The position numbers were made by a program, and so were the translations under genes. A stretch of 22,997 nucleotides of DNA from TWA4 sp051879195 (lineage in GTDB: Bacteria; Bacillota; Clostridia; Lachnospirales; Lachnospiraceae), in NCBI GenBank assembly GCA_051879195.1, contig JBJELO010000006.1, positions 1-22,997 of the forward strand, written 5' to 3'. Under the pieces are notes generated by a model. The model saw only the letters and a program-made list of their open reading frames with translations, ran no database searches and was not told where the DNA came from. This document shows positions 8,356 through 15,594 of the stretch, one piece after another (the stretch's first letter is position 1; every line of letters begins with the position of its first letter).

Positions 8356-8397
8356 AAAAATGCCGCATGGTTCCTTTTGGGGCCATGCGGCATTTTT
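8356..8397. terminator. Bidirectional terminator after lgt
   Basis: A perfect 15-bp stem (8356-8370 with 8383-8397) with a 12-base loop is flanked by A-runs and T-runs on both strands. It ends lgt on the minus strand and could also end any plus-strand transcript from the element at 8042-8272. Confidence 0.9.
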
Positions 8398-8411
8398 CAT
8401 TGGTGTTTTTA

Positions 8412-9299
8412 TTACATCTTCTGTCCGTCTTTTTTCTTCCGGGTAAACTGCAGGATCAGTGCGGCGGTGCTGACTGCTACCAGACAGGCGGAGAGGAGCT
8501 GGGATACGGGGATGCCTGTGCTTCCGAGTATGAGCTGGTCTGTGCGGAGTCCTTCGATCCAGACACGGCCGAGTCCGTACAGGCCCAGGTACATCCAGAA
8601 TATCTGGCTGTTGAACTGTTTTTTCCGGTGTGCCAGCAGCAGGATCACCATGACGCCCAGGTTCCACATGGATTCATACAGGAAGGTGGGATGCACCTGT
8701 ATGTATTCCGCGCCCTGCCAGGTGACGATATGGCTGTTCAGTTCCTCTGTGATGTAGCCGCTGTATACCTTTGATTTCAGGATCCACATGGACAGAAGTC
8801 CGTCTGAATAGCCGCCGAATGCTTCACAGTTGAAAAAATTGCCCCAGCGCCCGATGGCCTGTCCCAGTACCAGTCCCGGTACACAGCAGTCCGCCATTTT
8901 GAAAAATGACATTTTCTTCACTCTTGTATACACATATAAAGTAAGAAATGCCGCGATCACACCTCCGTAAATGGCCAGGCCGCCGCCGCGCAGATTGAAA
9001 ATCTGGAGCGGGTTTTCCTTATAATAATCCCATGAAAAAATCACATAGTACGTTCTGGCACCGATAATGGAAAAAACCAGAGCATACAGAAGGAAATCAA
9101 TCACTGTATCGGAAGATATCCCTTCCCGTTTCGCACAGTGACAGGCAAGCAGATAGCCGCAGAGAATACCAATACCGATAATAATTCCATAAAATTTCAC
9201 CTCAAACCCATCACCGATGGGAAGCATGATCCCGCTGGGCAGATTCCCTATCTCAATCCCCAGCCCGGGAAACCGGATATCCGGCGCAAACTGTAACAT
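8412..9299 (-). CDS. lgt: Prolipoprotein diacylglyceryl transferase Lgt
   Basis: Membrane enzyme that attaches diacylglycerol from phosphatidylglycerol to the lipobox cysteine of prolipoproteins, the first step of lipoprotein maturation. The 295 residues contain about seven membrane segments and the Lgt signature GRWGNFFNCEAFGG, plus the essential-type HPTFLYES and the RVWIEGLRTD segment. The frame runs further upstream to 9368, but ATG 9299 has GGAG/GAGG within 10 bases and a predicted promoter at 9340-9368 that the longer form would overlap, so I chose 9299. It is transcribed alone, divergently from ychF. Confidence 0.95.
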   Translation of the reverse strand: MLQFAPDIRFPGLGIEIGNLPSGIMLPIGDGFEVKFYGIIIGIGILCGYLLACHCAKREGISSDTVIDFLLYALVFSIIGARTYYVIFSWDYYKENPLQIFNLRGGGLAIYGGVIAAFLTLYVYTRVKKMSFFKMADCCVPGLVLGQAIGRWGNFFNCEAFGGYSDGLLSMWILKSKVYSGYITEELNSHIVTWQGAEYIQVHPTFLYESMWNLGVMVILLLAHRKKQFNSQIFWMYLGLYGLGRVWIEGLRTDQLILGSTGIPVSQLLSACLVAVSTAALILQFTRKKKDGQKM

Positions 9300-9339
9300 A
9301 TACCTCAATCTCCAATCTAAACTGAATTCTATCTGAACT

Positions 9340-9368
9340 ATTGTACTCTCTGCAGACCCGAAAAGCAA
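9340..9368 (-). promoter_or_regulatory. Sigma-A promoter of lgt
   Basis: On the minus strand TTGCTT (9363-9368), a 17-base spacer and TACAAT (9340-9345), about 40 bases before the chosen lgt start. It supports the shorter lgt start. Confidence 0.7.
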
Positions 9369-9418
9369 GACATTTCAGGCCAATCGCAAAATGTCCGATT
9401 CAAAGTCCCAACTCTGGC

Positions 9419-9447
9419 TTGAATCCCGTATTCTTTTATGTTAGAAT
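9419..9447 (+). promoter_or_regulatory. Sigma-A promoter of ychF
   Basis: TTGAAT (9419-9424), a 17-base spacer and TAGAAT (9442-9447), giving a leader of roughly 70 bases before ychF. It is divergent from the lgt promoter 50 bases away. Confidence 0.75.
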
Positions 9448-9525
9448 TGTGCCGAGTATGCCGTTTCATGCCTTCTGCGGTCTGCCTGACTGCTTTCCGG
9501 CATGAAGTCTAAGGAGGAAAACAGA

Positions 9526-10623
9526 ATGAAATTAGGTATTGTAGGCCTGCCCAATGTAGGCAAAAGTACTTTATTTAATGCACTGACAAAAGCCGGAGCG
9601 GAATCTGCCAATTATCCGTTCTGTACGATTGATCCCAACGTGGGAATCGTTCCGGTTCCCGATTTCCGTCTGGGTCTGCTGGCAAACATGTACAATTCAA
9701 GAAAGATCACACCGGCAGTGGTGGAATTTGTTGATATTGCCGGCCTCGTAAAAGGTGCTTCCAAGGGAGAAGGTCTGGGCAACCAGTTCCTGTCCCATAT
9801 CCGCGAAGTGGATGCCATCGTTCATGTAGTCCGCTGTTTTGAAGACAGCAACATCGTCCATGTGGACGGCAGTATCAACCCTCTCCGCGATATTGAAACC
9901 ATCAATCTGGAACTGCTGTTTGCCGATCTGGATGTGCTGGAACGCCGCATTTCCAAAACGGTCCGGGGCGCAAGAAATGACAAGGCGCTGGCTAAGGAAC
10001 TGGATATTCTGGAGCAGCTGAAGAAACATCTGGAGGACGGCAATTCCGCCAAGACATTTACTCCGGATGACGAGGAAGCCATGGCCTTTGTGGATTCTCT
10101 CGATCTGCTGACCGCAAAGCCGGTTATCTACGCGGCCAATGTTGCCGAAGATGATCTGGCTGATGACGGAGCTTCCAATGATTACGTTGCTTCCGTCAGA
10201 GAATTTGCGGCACAGGAAGGCAGCGAAGTATTCGTTGTCTGTGCGGAGATTGAGCAGGAGATTGCGGAGCTGGAAGATGATGAAAAACAGGAATTTCTGG
10301 AGGATCTGGGATTAAGCGAATCCGGTCTGGAAAAACTGATTCAGGCAAGCTACAGCCTGCTGGGTCTGATCAGTTATCTGACTGCCGGTGAAACGGAAAC
10401 CCGCGCATGGACCATCAAAAAGGGAACAAAAGCCCCTCAGGCAGCGGGCAAGATTCACTCCGATTTTGAACGCGGTTTCATCCGTGCCGAAGTAGTCAAC
10501 TATCAGGATCTGCTGGATGCAGGCACCTACGCTGCTGCCAGAGAAAAGGGCCTGATCGGTCTGGAAGGCAAAGACTATGTGGTAAAAGACGGAGATGTAA
10601 TTCTGTTCCGTTTTAACGTATAA
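9526..10623 (+). CDS. ychF: Ribosome-binding ATPase YchF
   Basis: Obg-related P-loop protein that prefers ATP and binds ribosomes; linked to translation and stress control. The 365 residues have the full family length. The P-loop GLPNVGKST is at the N-terminus, then DIAGLVKGASKGEGLGN (the switch region), a coiled-coil insertion, and the C-terminal TGS-like domain with SYLTAGETETRAWTIKKGTK and DFERGFIRAEVV. The ATG at 9526 has a perfect AAGGAGG eight bases upstream; the frame extends slightly upstream but this start gives the usual MKLGIVGLPN. It is followed after 23 bases by a DUF1292 gene, likely in the same transcript. Confidence 0.97.
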   Translation: MKLGIVGLPNVGKSTLFNALTKAGAESANYPFCTIDPNVGIVPVPDFRLGLLANMYNSRKITPAVVEFVDIAGLVKGASKGEGLGNQFLSHIREVDAIVHVVRCFEDSNIVHVDGSINPLRDIETINLELLFADLDVLERRISKTVRGARNDKALAKELDILEQLKKHLEDGNSAKTFTPDDEEAMAFVDSLDLLTAKPVIYAANVAEDDLADDGASNDYVASVREFAAQEGSEVFVVCAEIEQEIAELEDDEKQEFLEDLGLSESGLEKLIQASYSLLGLISYLTAGETETRAWTIKKGTKAPQAAGKIHSDFERGFIRAEVVNYQDLLDAGTYAAAREKGLIGLEGKDYVVKDGDVILFRFNV

Positions 10624-10646
10624 AGATTTATAAAGGAGTTTGTATT

Positions 10647-10961
10647 ATGGCAAAAAAGAATGATGATCCCGGAATTGATTTAACCGTATCTATCGAACTG
10701 GATGACGGCAGTACCATGGAATGTGCCGTACTTCTGATCTACACCACAGGTGGTAAAGAATATATCGCCGTACAGCCCATGGAAGACCTTTCCGATCCGG
10801 AGGGACGCGTATTCATCTACGGCTACGGAGTTGATAAGGATGGTATGCCTCAGCTGATCAACATCGAAGACGATGATGAATTTGACGCAGCAATCGATGC
10901 ATTTGACGAACATCTGGACGAAGTTGATTTCTTTGACAATGTTCCTGAAGACATGCAGTGA
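10647..10961 (+). CDS. DUF1292 (YrzB-like) protein
   Basis: Small acidic cytoplasmic protein of 104 residues and unknown function. The pattern of a short beta-rich half (IELDDGSTMECAVLLIY, GKEYIAVQP), then RVFIYGY and an acidic helix ending in DDDEFDAAIDAFDEHLDEVD, is typical of DUF1292, widespread in Firmicutes. AAAGGAG lies eight bases before the ATG. It probably shares the ychF promoter and ends at the terminator 10997-11041. A 17-base tandem duplication covers its stop codon. Confidence 0.85.
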   Translation: MAKKNDDPGIDLTVSIELDDGSTMECAVLLIYTTGGKEYIAVQPMEDLSDPEGRVFIYGYGVDKDGMPQLINIEDDDEFDAAIDAFDEHLDEVDFFDNVPEDMQ

Positions 10962-10980
10962 TAGAAGACGTGCAGTGATA
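10947..10980. repeat. 17-bp tandem duplication over the stop codon of the DUF1292 gene
   Basis: 10947-10963 and 10964-10980 are adjacent copies differing at one base. The stop codon lies in the first copy, so the protein is unaffected. It looks like a fairly recent slippage or duplication event. Confidence 0.85.
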
Positions 10981-10996
10981 ATGGATAAAACTGTAT

Positions 10997-11041
10997 AAAA
11001 ACGCCCTGCAGCCGTACATCAATCCGGCTGTGGGGCGTTTT
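10997..11041 (+). terminator. Terminator of the ychF-DUF1292 unit
   Basis: A 14-bp stem (11001-11014 with 11025-11038, two G-T pairs) with a 10-base loop is preceded by AAAA and followed by TTTT. It separates this unit from the convergent helicase gene and may work for both strands. Confidence 0.85.
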
Positions 11042-11054
11042 CGATTTCCCGGTT

Positions 11055-12926
11055 TCATTTTTGCTGCTGTTTTTTCTTTCCCGATCCCATAAATTCCCTG
11101 ATAAACATGGAAGGCTGCTGGGCTTTATTGAATTTTTCTTTCGTGCAGCAGATTAAAAGATGGTTCTTTGCCCGTGTCATGGCTACGTAAAACAGCCGAC
11201 GTTCTTCTTCAATGTCCTCGTCCAGCACCGCTTTCTCATGAGGTGTAATTCCCTCATTGGCGTCTATAATGTATACCGTATCATATTCCAGCCCCTTCGA
11301 TCCATGCATGGTGGAAAGCACAACACCTTCACCGCGCCGGTTCCGGTCGGCAGCCTGCTCCTTCAGTTCTTTCTGATATGCTTCAATATGTAGCAGCCAG
11401 GCTTCATATGTTTCAAATTCTCTGGAGGCCTCCTGAATTTCGTCCAGCACATCCAGAAGCTCCGAGGGCTTCATCCGCCTGAACTGTGCATATTCCTGAA
11501 GGTACTGCTCATATCCCATGGCATTGCGGATATAGTTGATTGCCGCATAGGGCGTCATTTTCGCCAGCATTTTAATCTGCACTTCCAGCTTCCAGATCCG
11601 GTCCGCCATCCATTCCTTATCCCTGAATTTTGCCGCCAGTGCATCGAAGGATACCTGAGGTGTGTCAAATACCTCTCTGCTGATATAGCGGTTGGGACGG
11701 TTGATGATCTCAAGGAAATCGCTTCTGTCCCGGCTTCCCATGGCAATCCGCACATAGGCAAGAATATTTCTGCTGATAAAATGGCTGTACAGATCCGGCA
11801 CTACATCCTTCATCTGAAAAGGGATGTTAAAATCCATCAATTTCTGAACCATGCCCCCGGCGCAGCGGACTGTGCGGAAAAGCACCGCCATCTCCTCAAA
11901 AGGAGTTCCTTCCTGAAATTTCTTCTGTATTTCACGGATCACATGAAAATACTGCTGATTGCTGTCATCGAATTTTCTTACCAGTACTGCATGGGCGGAG
12001 GGACGGCTGGCCCGGATTTCTTTTGAAAAGCGGGTTCTGTTCTTCTGAATGACCCGTCCGGCTGCAGCCACAATGTTGCGGTCGCAGCGGAAATTCACAT
12101 CCAGAAGAACCTTTCTGCATCCCGGGTAATCTTTCTCAAAACCCAGCATAATCTCCGGTCTTGCTCCCCGGAACCGGTAGATGGACTGGTCATCGTCACC
12201 GACGATAAACAGATTGTTCTGAGGAGCCGCCAGCATCCGGACCAGTTCATACTGGATCCGGCAGATATCCTGAAATTCATCCACCAGAATATACTGATAT
12301 TTTTTTTGCCAGGAGGCCAGAATATCCGGTCTTCCACGGAACAGCTCCCAGCATATGACCTGCATATCATCGAAATCGATCATCCGGTTCTGGTCCATCC
12401 AGCCCTGATACGCACGGAAAATATTGCGGAACACATCAGAGGGGCAGGAAACAGAATAATAATGATCAAGGTCCATCATTTCCCCCTTAACCACACTGAT
12501 CTCACTGAGGATGCCGTTGATAAATTCTTTTTCATCCTCTATGGTTACCTGCTGCCCCCGGATGATCTCCCGCAGAACCGCATATTTCTGTTCTTCGCGG
12601 ATGATCTGATTCCCTGTATACTGATATGCGTAGCGGATAATTTTGAAAAAAACGGAATGAAAGGTGCCGAACGACACGGCAGTGGTCTCCTGGCCGGACA
12701 TTTTCAGAAAGCGCTCTTTCATCTGGTCAGCTGCAGCCCTGTTAAACGTCACCACCAGAATATTGCCGGGATTGATATGACCGGCCTCTATGAGTTCCTG
12801 AATCCTGCAGGTCAGGACAAATGTCTTGCCCGAACCCGGCCCGGCCAGCACCATCATGGGACCATCCTTATGGGTCACAGCCTCATACTGAGGAGCGGTC
12901 ATCTTATCCGCCAGTTCCTTTTTCAT
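11055..12926 (-). CDS. UvrD/PcrA-like superfamily 1 DNA helicase
   Basis: ATP-dependent 3'-5' DNA helicase of the UvrD/Rep group, acting in repair or replication. Of 623 residues, Walker A AGPGSGKT is at 28-35, Walker B-type DEFQD at 216-220, motif III GDDDQSIYRFRGA at 243-255, and near the C-terminus STMHGSKGLEYDTVY (motif V) and VAMTRAK (motif VI). It is about 100 residues shorter than typical PcrA (around 740), so it may be a separate clostridial subfamily rather than PcrA itself. ATG 12926 has AAGGA four bases upstream; an in-frame GTG at 12938 has a poorer site. It follows the germination gene by 20 bases, so the two are probably co-transcribed. Confidence 0.92.
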   Translation of the reverse strand: MKKELADKMTAPQYEAVTHKDGPMMVLAGPGSGKTFVLTCRIQELIEAGHINPGNILVVTFNRAAADQMKERFLKMSGQETTAVSFGTFHSVFFKIIRYAYQYTGNQIIREEQKYAVLREIIRGQQVTIEDEKEFINGILSEISVVKGEMMDLDHYYSVSCPSDVFRNIFRAYQGWMDQNRMIDFDDMQVICWELFRGRPDILASWQKKYQYILVDEFQDICRIQYELVRMLAAPQNNLFIVGDDDQSIYRFRGARPEIMLGFEKDYPGCRKVLLDVNFRCDRNIVAAAGRVIQKNRTRFSKEIRASRPSAHAVLVRKFDDSNQQYFHVIREIQKKFQEGTPFEEMAVLFRTVRCAGGMVQKLMDFNIPFQMKDVVPDLYSHFISRNILAYVRIAMGSRDRSDFLEIINRPNRYISREVFDTPQVSFDALAAKFRDKEWMADRIWKLEVQIKMLAKMTPYAAINYIRNAMGYEQYLQEYAQFRRMKPSELLDVLDEIQEASREFETYEAWLLHIEAYQKELKEQAADRNRRGEGVVLSTMHGSKGLEYDTVYIIDANEGITPHEKAVLDEDIEEERRLFYVAMTRAKNHLLICCTKEKFNKAQQPSMFIREFMGSGKKKQQQK

Positions 12927-12946
12927 GTGTTCCTTCACCTTCCATT

Positions 12947-14392
12947 CTATCCTTTTTTCTGTCCATTCTCCTCACTTCGTTCCCAGGTATACTGAATCCT
13001 CACCCGGAAGAACCGCCGCAGAACCTCTTTTCCGTCAAAGGGAACAATGGGATACAGATAATTTTTCCCGGCAATGGTGCGGTTGCCGATGATGGCTCCC
13101 AGAGCGATCACAGTACCCGCGGCAAAGCCCCATACACCAAACAGCTGCGTCAGAATCAGCAGAATCAGCCGCATGAATTTCAGTGCATAACTCAGTTCCA
13201 TACTGGTCTGAGTGTAATTGGCCAGCACCACAAATGCCATATACAGCATGGTTTCGGCGTTAAACCACCCCGAGCTGGCTGCAAAATCACCGATGATCAG
13301 CCCGGCGATCACCGAAAGCGGCGTTGTCAGCATGTTGGGCGTATTGACCGCCGCCAGCTTCAGACCGTCCACTGCAAATTCCAGAATCAGAAGCTGCCAG
13401 ATAAACGGCACATTCACCGGATCCTGGGGCAGGATAAACCACATGGACCGGGGCAGCAGCTCCGGGTGATTGACAGCCAGCAGAAACAGCGGCGTCAGAA
13501 ACATGGCCAGAAGAAACGCCAGCATCCGGCTCAGGCGCAGATACGTGCCCGTAACCGGGGGAAAATAGTAATCATTGGCCTCCTCGATGATATCGAAAAT
13601 GCTGGAAGGAAGAATCATAGCCGCCGGCGAATTATCCACCAGAATGACAATGCTTCCCTCCAGAAGACACGCAGCCGCCGTATCGGGCCGCTCCGAATAT
13701 TTGAATTTCGGAAAAGGGTTGTACCATTTATGCGGATAAATGCACTCCGCCAGACTTTCCTGATTCATGGTCAGCGCATCCACCCGCAGATTCTTCATGC
13801 GCATTTTGATGGTTTCCAGCAGTTCATGGTCCACCCGGTCCTGCATATAGCAGATGGCAATATCGGTGGATGAGCTGCTGCCCACCTGCATGATCTCATT
13901 GATCAGCTGAGGATCACGGATCCGCCGGCGGATCAGCGCCGTATTGAATACCAGCGTTTCCACAAAACCGTCCCTGGAGCCGCGGAGCACCCGGTCCTTG
14001 TCCGGCTCCTCCACGCTGCGGATGGGATAAATCCGGCAGTCGATGGTCAGCGCCTGATCGTATCCGTCCACAAACATGATGGTGATTCCCATCAAAAGCT
14101 CGCTGATTGCCGTATCGGCATCCTTTGCCAGACCGATTTCCCCATAAGGAAGCAGCGTTTTGGACAGTTCATGAGCCGTGGCAGGCACCTGATCCGGTTT
14201 CGTCCCGATCAGGGTCTGCAGAAGCTTCTGTATCACCTCATCTTTTGTAAATCCATCCACCATGTAAAGGCAGGCTCTGCGCCCGCCGATATTCAGAACC
14301 CGGTAAATAATATCAAAATTGCGGTCCACTGCCAGCCTTTTATGAAAATACCGGATATTGTCATCTATCTTCTTACTGATTGTAAATGCCAT
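12947..14392 (-). CDS. Spore germination protein, GerAA/SpoVAF family
   Basis: Inner-spore-membrane protein of the GerA family. The 481 residues have a large soluble N-terminal domain (about 1-290) with the family motifs RGSRDGFVE and TDIAICYM, and a C-terminal membrane domain with four to six segments, including the PFIWQLLILEFAVDG and NTPNMLTTPLSVI regions. There is no neighbouring GerB- or GerC-type gene, as for the orphan subunit SpoVAF. GGAGG lies five bases before ATG 14392. A sigma-G-like promoter at 14454-14483 predicts forespore expression. It heads a possible operon with the helicase. The exact subgroup (GerAA or SpoVAF) is not settled. Confidence 0.9.
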   Translation of the reverse strand: MAFTISKKIDDNIRYFHKRLAVDRNFDIIYRVLNIGGRRACLYMVDGFTKDEVIQKLLQTLIGTKPDQVPATAHELSKTLLPYGEIGLAKDADTAISELLMGITIMFVDGYDQALTIDCRIYPIRSVEEPDKDRVLRGSRDGFVETLVFNTALIRRRIRDPQLINEIMQVGSSSSTDIAICYMQDRVDHELLETIKMRMKNLRVDALTMNQESLAECIYPHKWYNPFPKFKYSERPDTAAACLLEGSIVILVDNSPAAMILPSSIFDIIEEANDYYFPPVTGTYLRLSRMLAFLLAMFLTPLFLLAVNHPELLPRSMWFILPQDPVNVPFIWQLLILEFAVDGLKLAAVNTPNMLTTPLSVIAGLIIGDFAASSGWFNAETMLYMAFVVLANYTQTSMELSYALKFMRLILLILTQLFGVWGFAAGTVIALGAIIGNRTIAGKNYLYPIVPFDGKEVLRRFFRVRIQYTWERSEENGQKKG

Positions 14393-14453
14393 ACCAACCT
14401 CCAGATTCTTTCAGGCAAACACTGCTTTTCTGTGTCACTTTCCTGCCCTGCTA

Positions 14454-14483
14454 TAGTATGGCTTTTTTCTCATTATTTATTCT
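14454..14483 (-). promoter_or_regulatory. Candidate sigma-G (forespore) promoter of the germination gene
   Basis: On the minus strand AGAATA (14478-14483), a 17-base spacer and CATACTA (14454-14460). The B. subtilis sigma-G consensus is about TGAATA-17/18-CATACTA, so the match is 5/6 and 7/7. It lies about 60 bases before a spore germination gene, as expected. The -35 overlaps the first unit of the 18-bp repeat. Confidence 0.65.
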
Positions 14484-14586
14484 CTATTGCCTGTGTATTC
14501 CCTGCGACCTGTTCACTCTCTGCCACTTGTTTATTCCCTGTCACTTGTTCATTCCCTGGTGCCTGTGTATTCCCTGTTACTTCAGT
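14479..14586. repeat. Six-unit 18-bp tandem repeat at the 3' end of the amidase gene
   Basis: Units start at 14479, 14497, 14515, 14533, 14551 and 14569. The plus-strand consensus is ATTCCCTGNCACTTGTTC with unit-to-unit changes. The last unit runs into the amidase stop and final codons. In the minus-strand frame one base back from the amidase, the repeat is open and would encode hexapeptides of type (T/A/P)GN(T/E/K)Q(V/A) before a TAA. Confidence 0.9.
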
Positions 14587-15338
14587 TCATCCTTAAATGC
14601 TTCCCAGGCGTCTTCGTGTTCCACAAAGTACAGAGGGCACAGCTTTCCGGTCACATCATAATGCCGGATCACATCATCCTTGTCCAGATGATAGTAATCC
14701 ACCAGCCAGCGGCAGAGCTTCACCAGCGAATTGTACGTCTCATCCGTAAATTTTCCATCCTTCCCGGGATGACAGCACTCTATGGAAATCGTATCCACAT
14801 TTCTGCTGTTGCTGCAGTAGGTCAGCTCGCTCAGCGGAACGCATTGAATGATTGTTCCGTCCAGGCCGATGATGAAATGTGCTCCTGCTTTCGTCTCATG
14901 CGACTCGGATAATCCCTCAAAATAATGCCAGTTCTCCCAGCCGGTACTCCCGGGATTGGCTACATAATGGACAACAACACCGTTTACCTGCTCCAAAGCG
15001 ATCCCCGGTCTGGAATAATCGTTCACCGGCAGAAATTGCTGCGTAATCCAGTCAGGCATCTCATCGTCCTGAGGCGCTTCCACAGCCTCCCTGAAACCGC
15101 CGTTATCGAAATGCCCGCTTCCTGAAAAACCGTTCACGATCCATGTCAAAACACACAGCACAGCCAGACAGAAAAAGAGGCGTCTCAGCAGGCTGCCGGC
15201 GGAAGAGCCGTTTTTTCTGTTTTTCCCCGATCCGTTCCTTCCCGATTTAGTCTTTTCCGATTTACTTTTTCCCTGAACTATTCTCTCTGATTTTACATTT
15301 CTGCCATTTTCAGGCATTTTATCTGAATCTTGTACCAT
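14577..15338 (-). CDS. Membrane-anchored N-acetylmuramoyl-L-alanine amidase (Amidase_2)
   Basis: Zinc amidase expected to cut the MurNAc-L-Ala bond of peptidoglycan outside the membrane. The 253 residues have a basic Lys/Ser-rich tail (1-52), one membrane segment (about 54-71), a short linker, and an Amidase_2/PGRP-type domain: VVVHYVANPGSTG with likely zinc ligand H124, AGAHFIIGLDG, SIECCHPGKDGKF with E187, and VIRHYDVTGKLCP with likely ligands H226 and C234. I chose ATG 15338 because AAAGGAG lies nine bases upstream. The same frame is open back to a GTG at 15557 and holds other ATGs with poor sites, so a longer cytoplasmic tail is possible. It sits between guaB and the germination gene, suggesting a cell-wall or spore role. 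Confidence 0.9.
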   Translation of the reverse strand: MVQDSDKMPENGRNVKSERIVQGKSKSEKTKSGRNGSGKNRKNGSSAGSLLRRLFFCLAVLCVLTWIVNGFSGSGHFDNGGFREAVEAPQDDEMPDWITQQFLPVNDYSRPGIALEQVNGVVVHYVANPGSTGWENWHYFEGLSESHETKAGAHFIIGLDGTIIQCVPLSELTYCSNSRNVDTISIECCHPGKDGKFTDETYNSLVKLCRWLVDYYHLDKDDVIRHYDVTGKLCPLYFVEHEDAWEAFKDELK

Positions 15339-15360
15339 AATAACCTGCTCCTTTGCCATG

Positions 15361-15500
15361 ATGATTTTCTCAATGGTCATTTTCTCAATGGTCATTTCTG
15401 TAATTTCTTTTGCTGCGAACAGTTCACTTTCTTTCCGGATTCGTTTCCGTATTCCCCGGTCTTCTCTATATTCTCTGGTCTTCTCTGTGTTCCCTGTCAT
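15361..15500. repeat. Short tandem repeats upstream of the amidase gene
   Basis: Two kinds lie close together: a 15-bp unit TTTTCTCAATGGTCA repeated twice near 15365-15395, and a 19-bp unit (GGTCTTCTCTATATTCTCT and a variant) near 15457-15495. In the amidase frame the first would read MTIEK-MTIEK. The purine-rich minus-strand character resembles the 18-bp repeat at the other end of the gene. Confidence 0.7.
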
Positions 15501-15507
15501 CTGCTGG

Positions 15508-15542
15508 CAAAAGAGGAGATAATCGGACCGACTATCTCCTCT
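15508..15542 (-). terminator. Probable terminator of guaB
   Basis: A perfect 10-bp stem (15512-15521 with 15533-15542) with an 11-base loop is followed on the minus strand by TTTTG. It lies about 55 bases after the guaB stop. The T-run is short, so read-through into the amidase gene is possible. Confidence 0.6.
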
Positions 15543-15594
15543 CACAGTGAACTTCACTTTTTATGCTGCATAAATATCCGACAGGAAAACCTGC

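Noticed and set aside
14479..14586. A CRISPR array
   Set aside because: The units are 18 bp with no unique spacers and no cas genes nearby; it is a simple tandem repeat.
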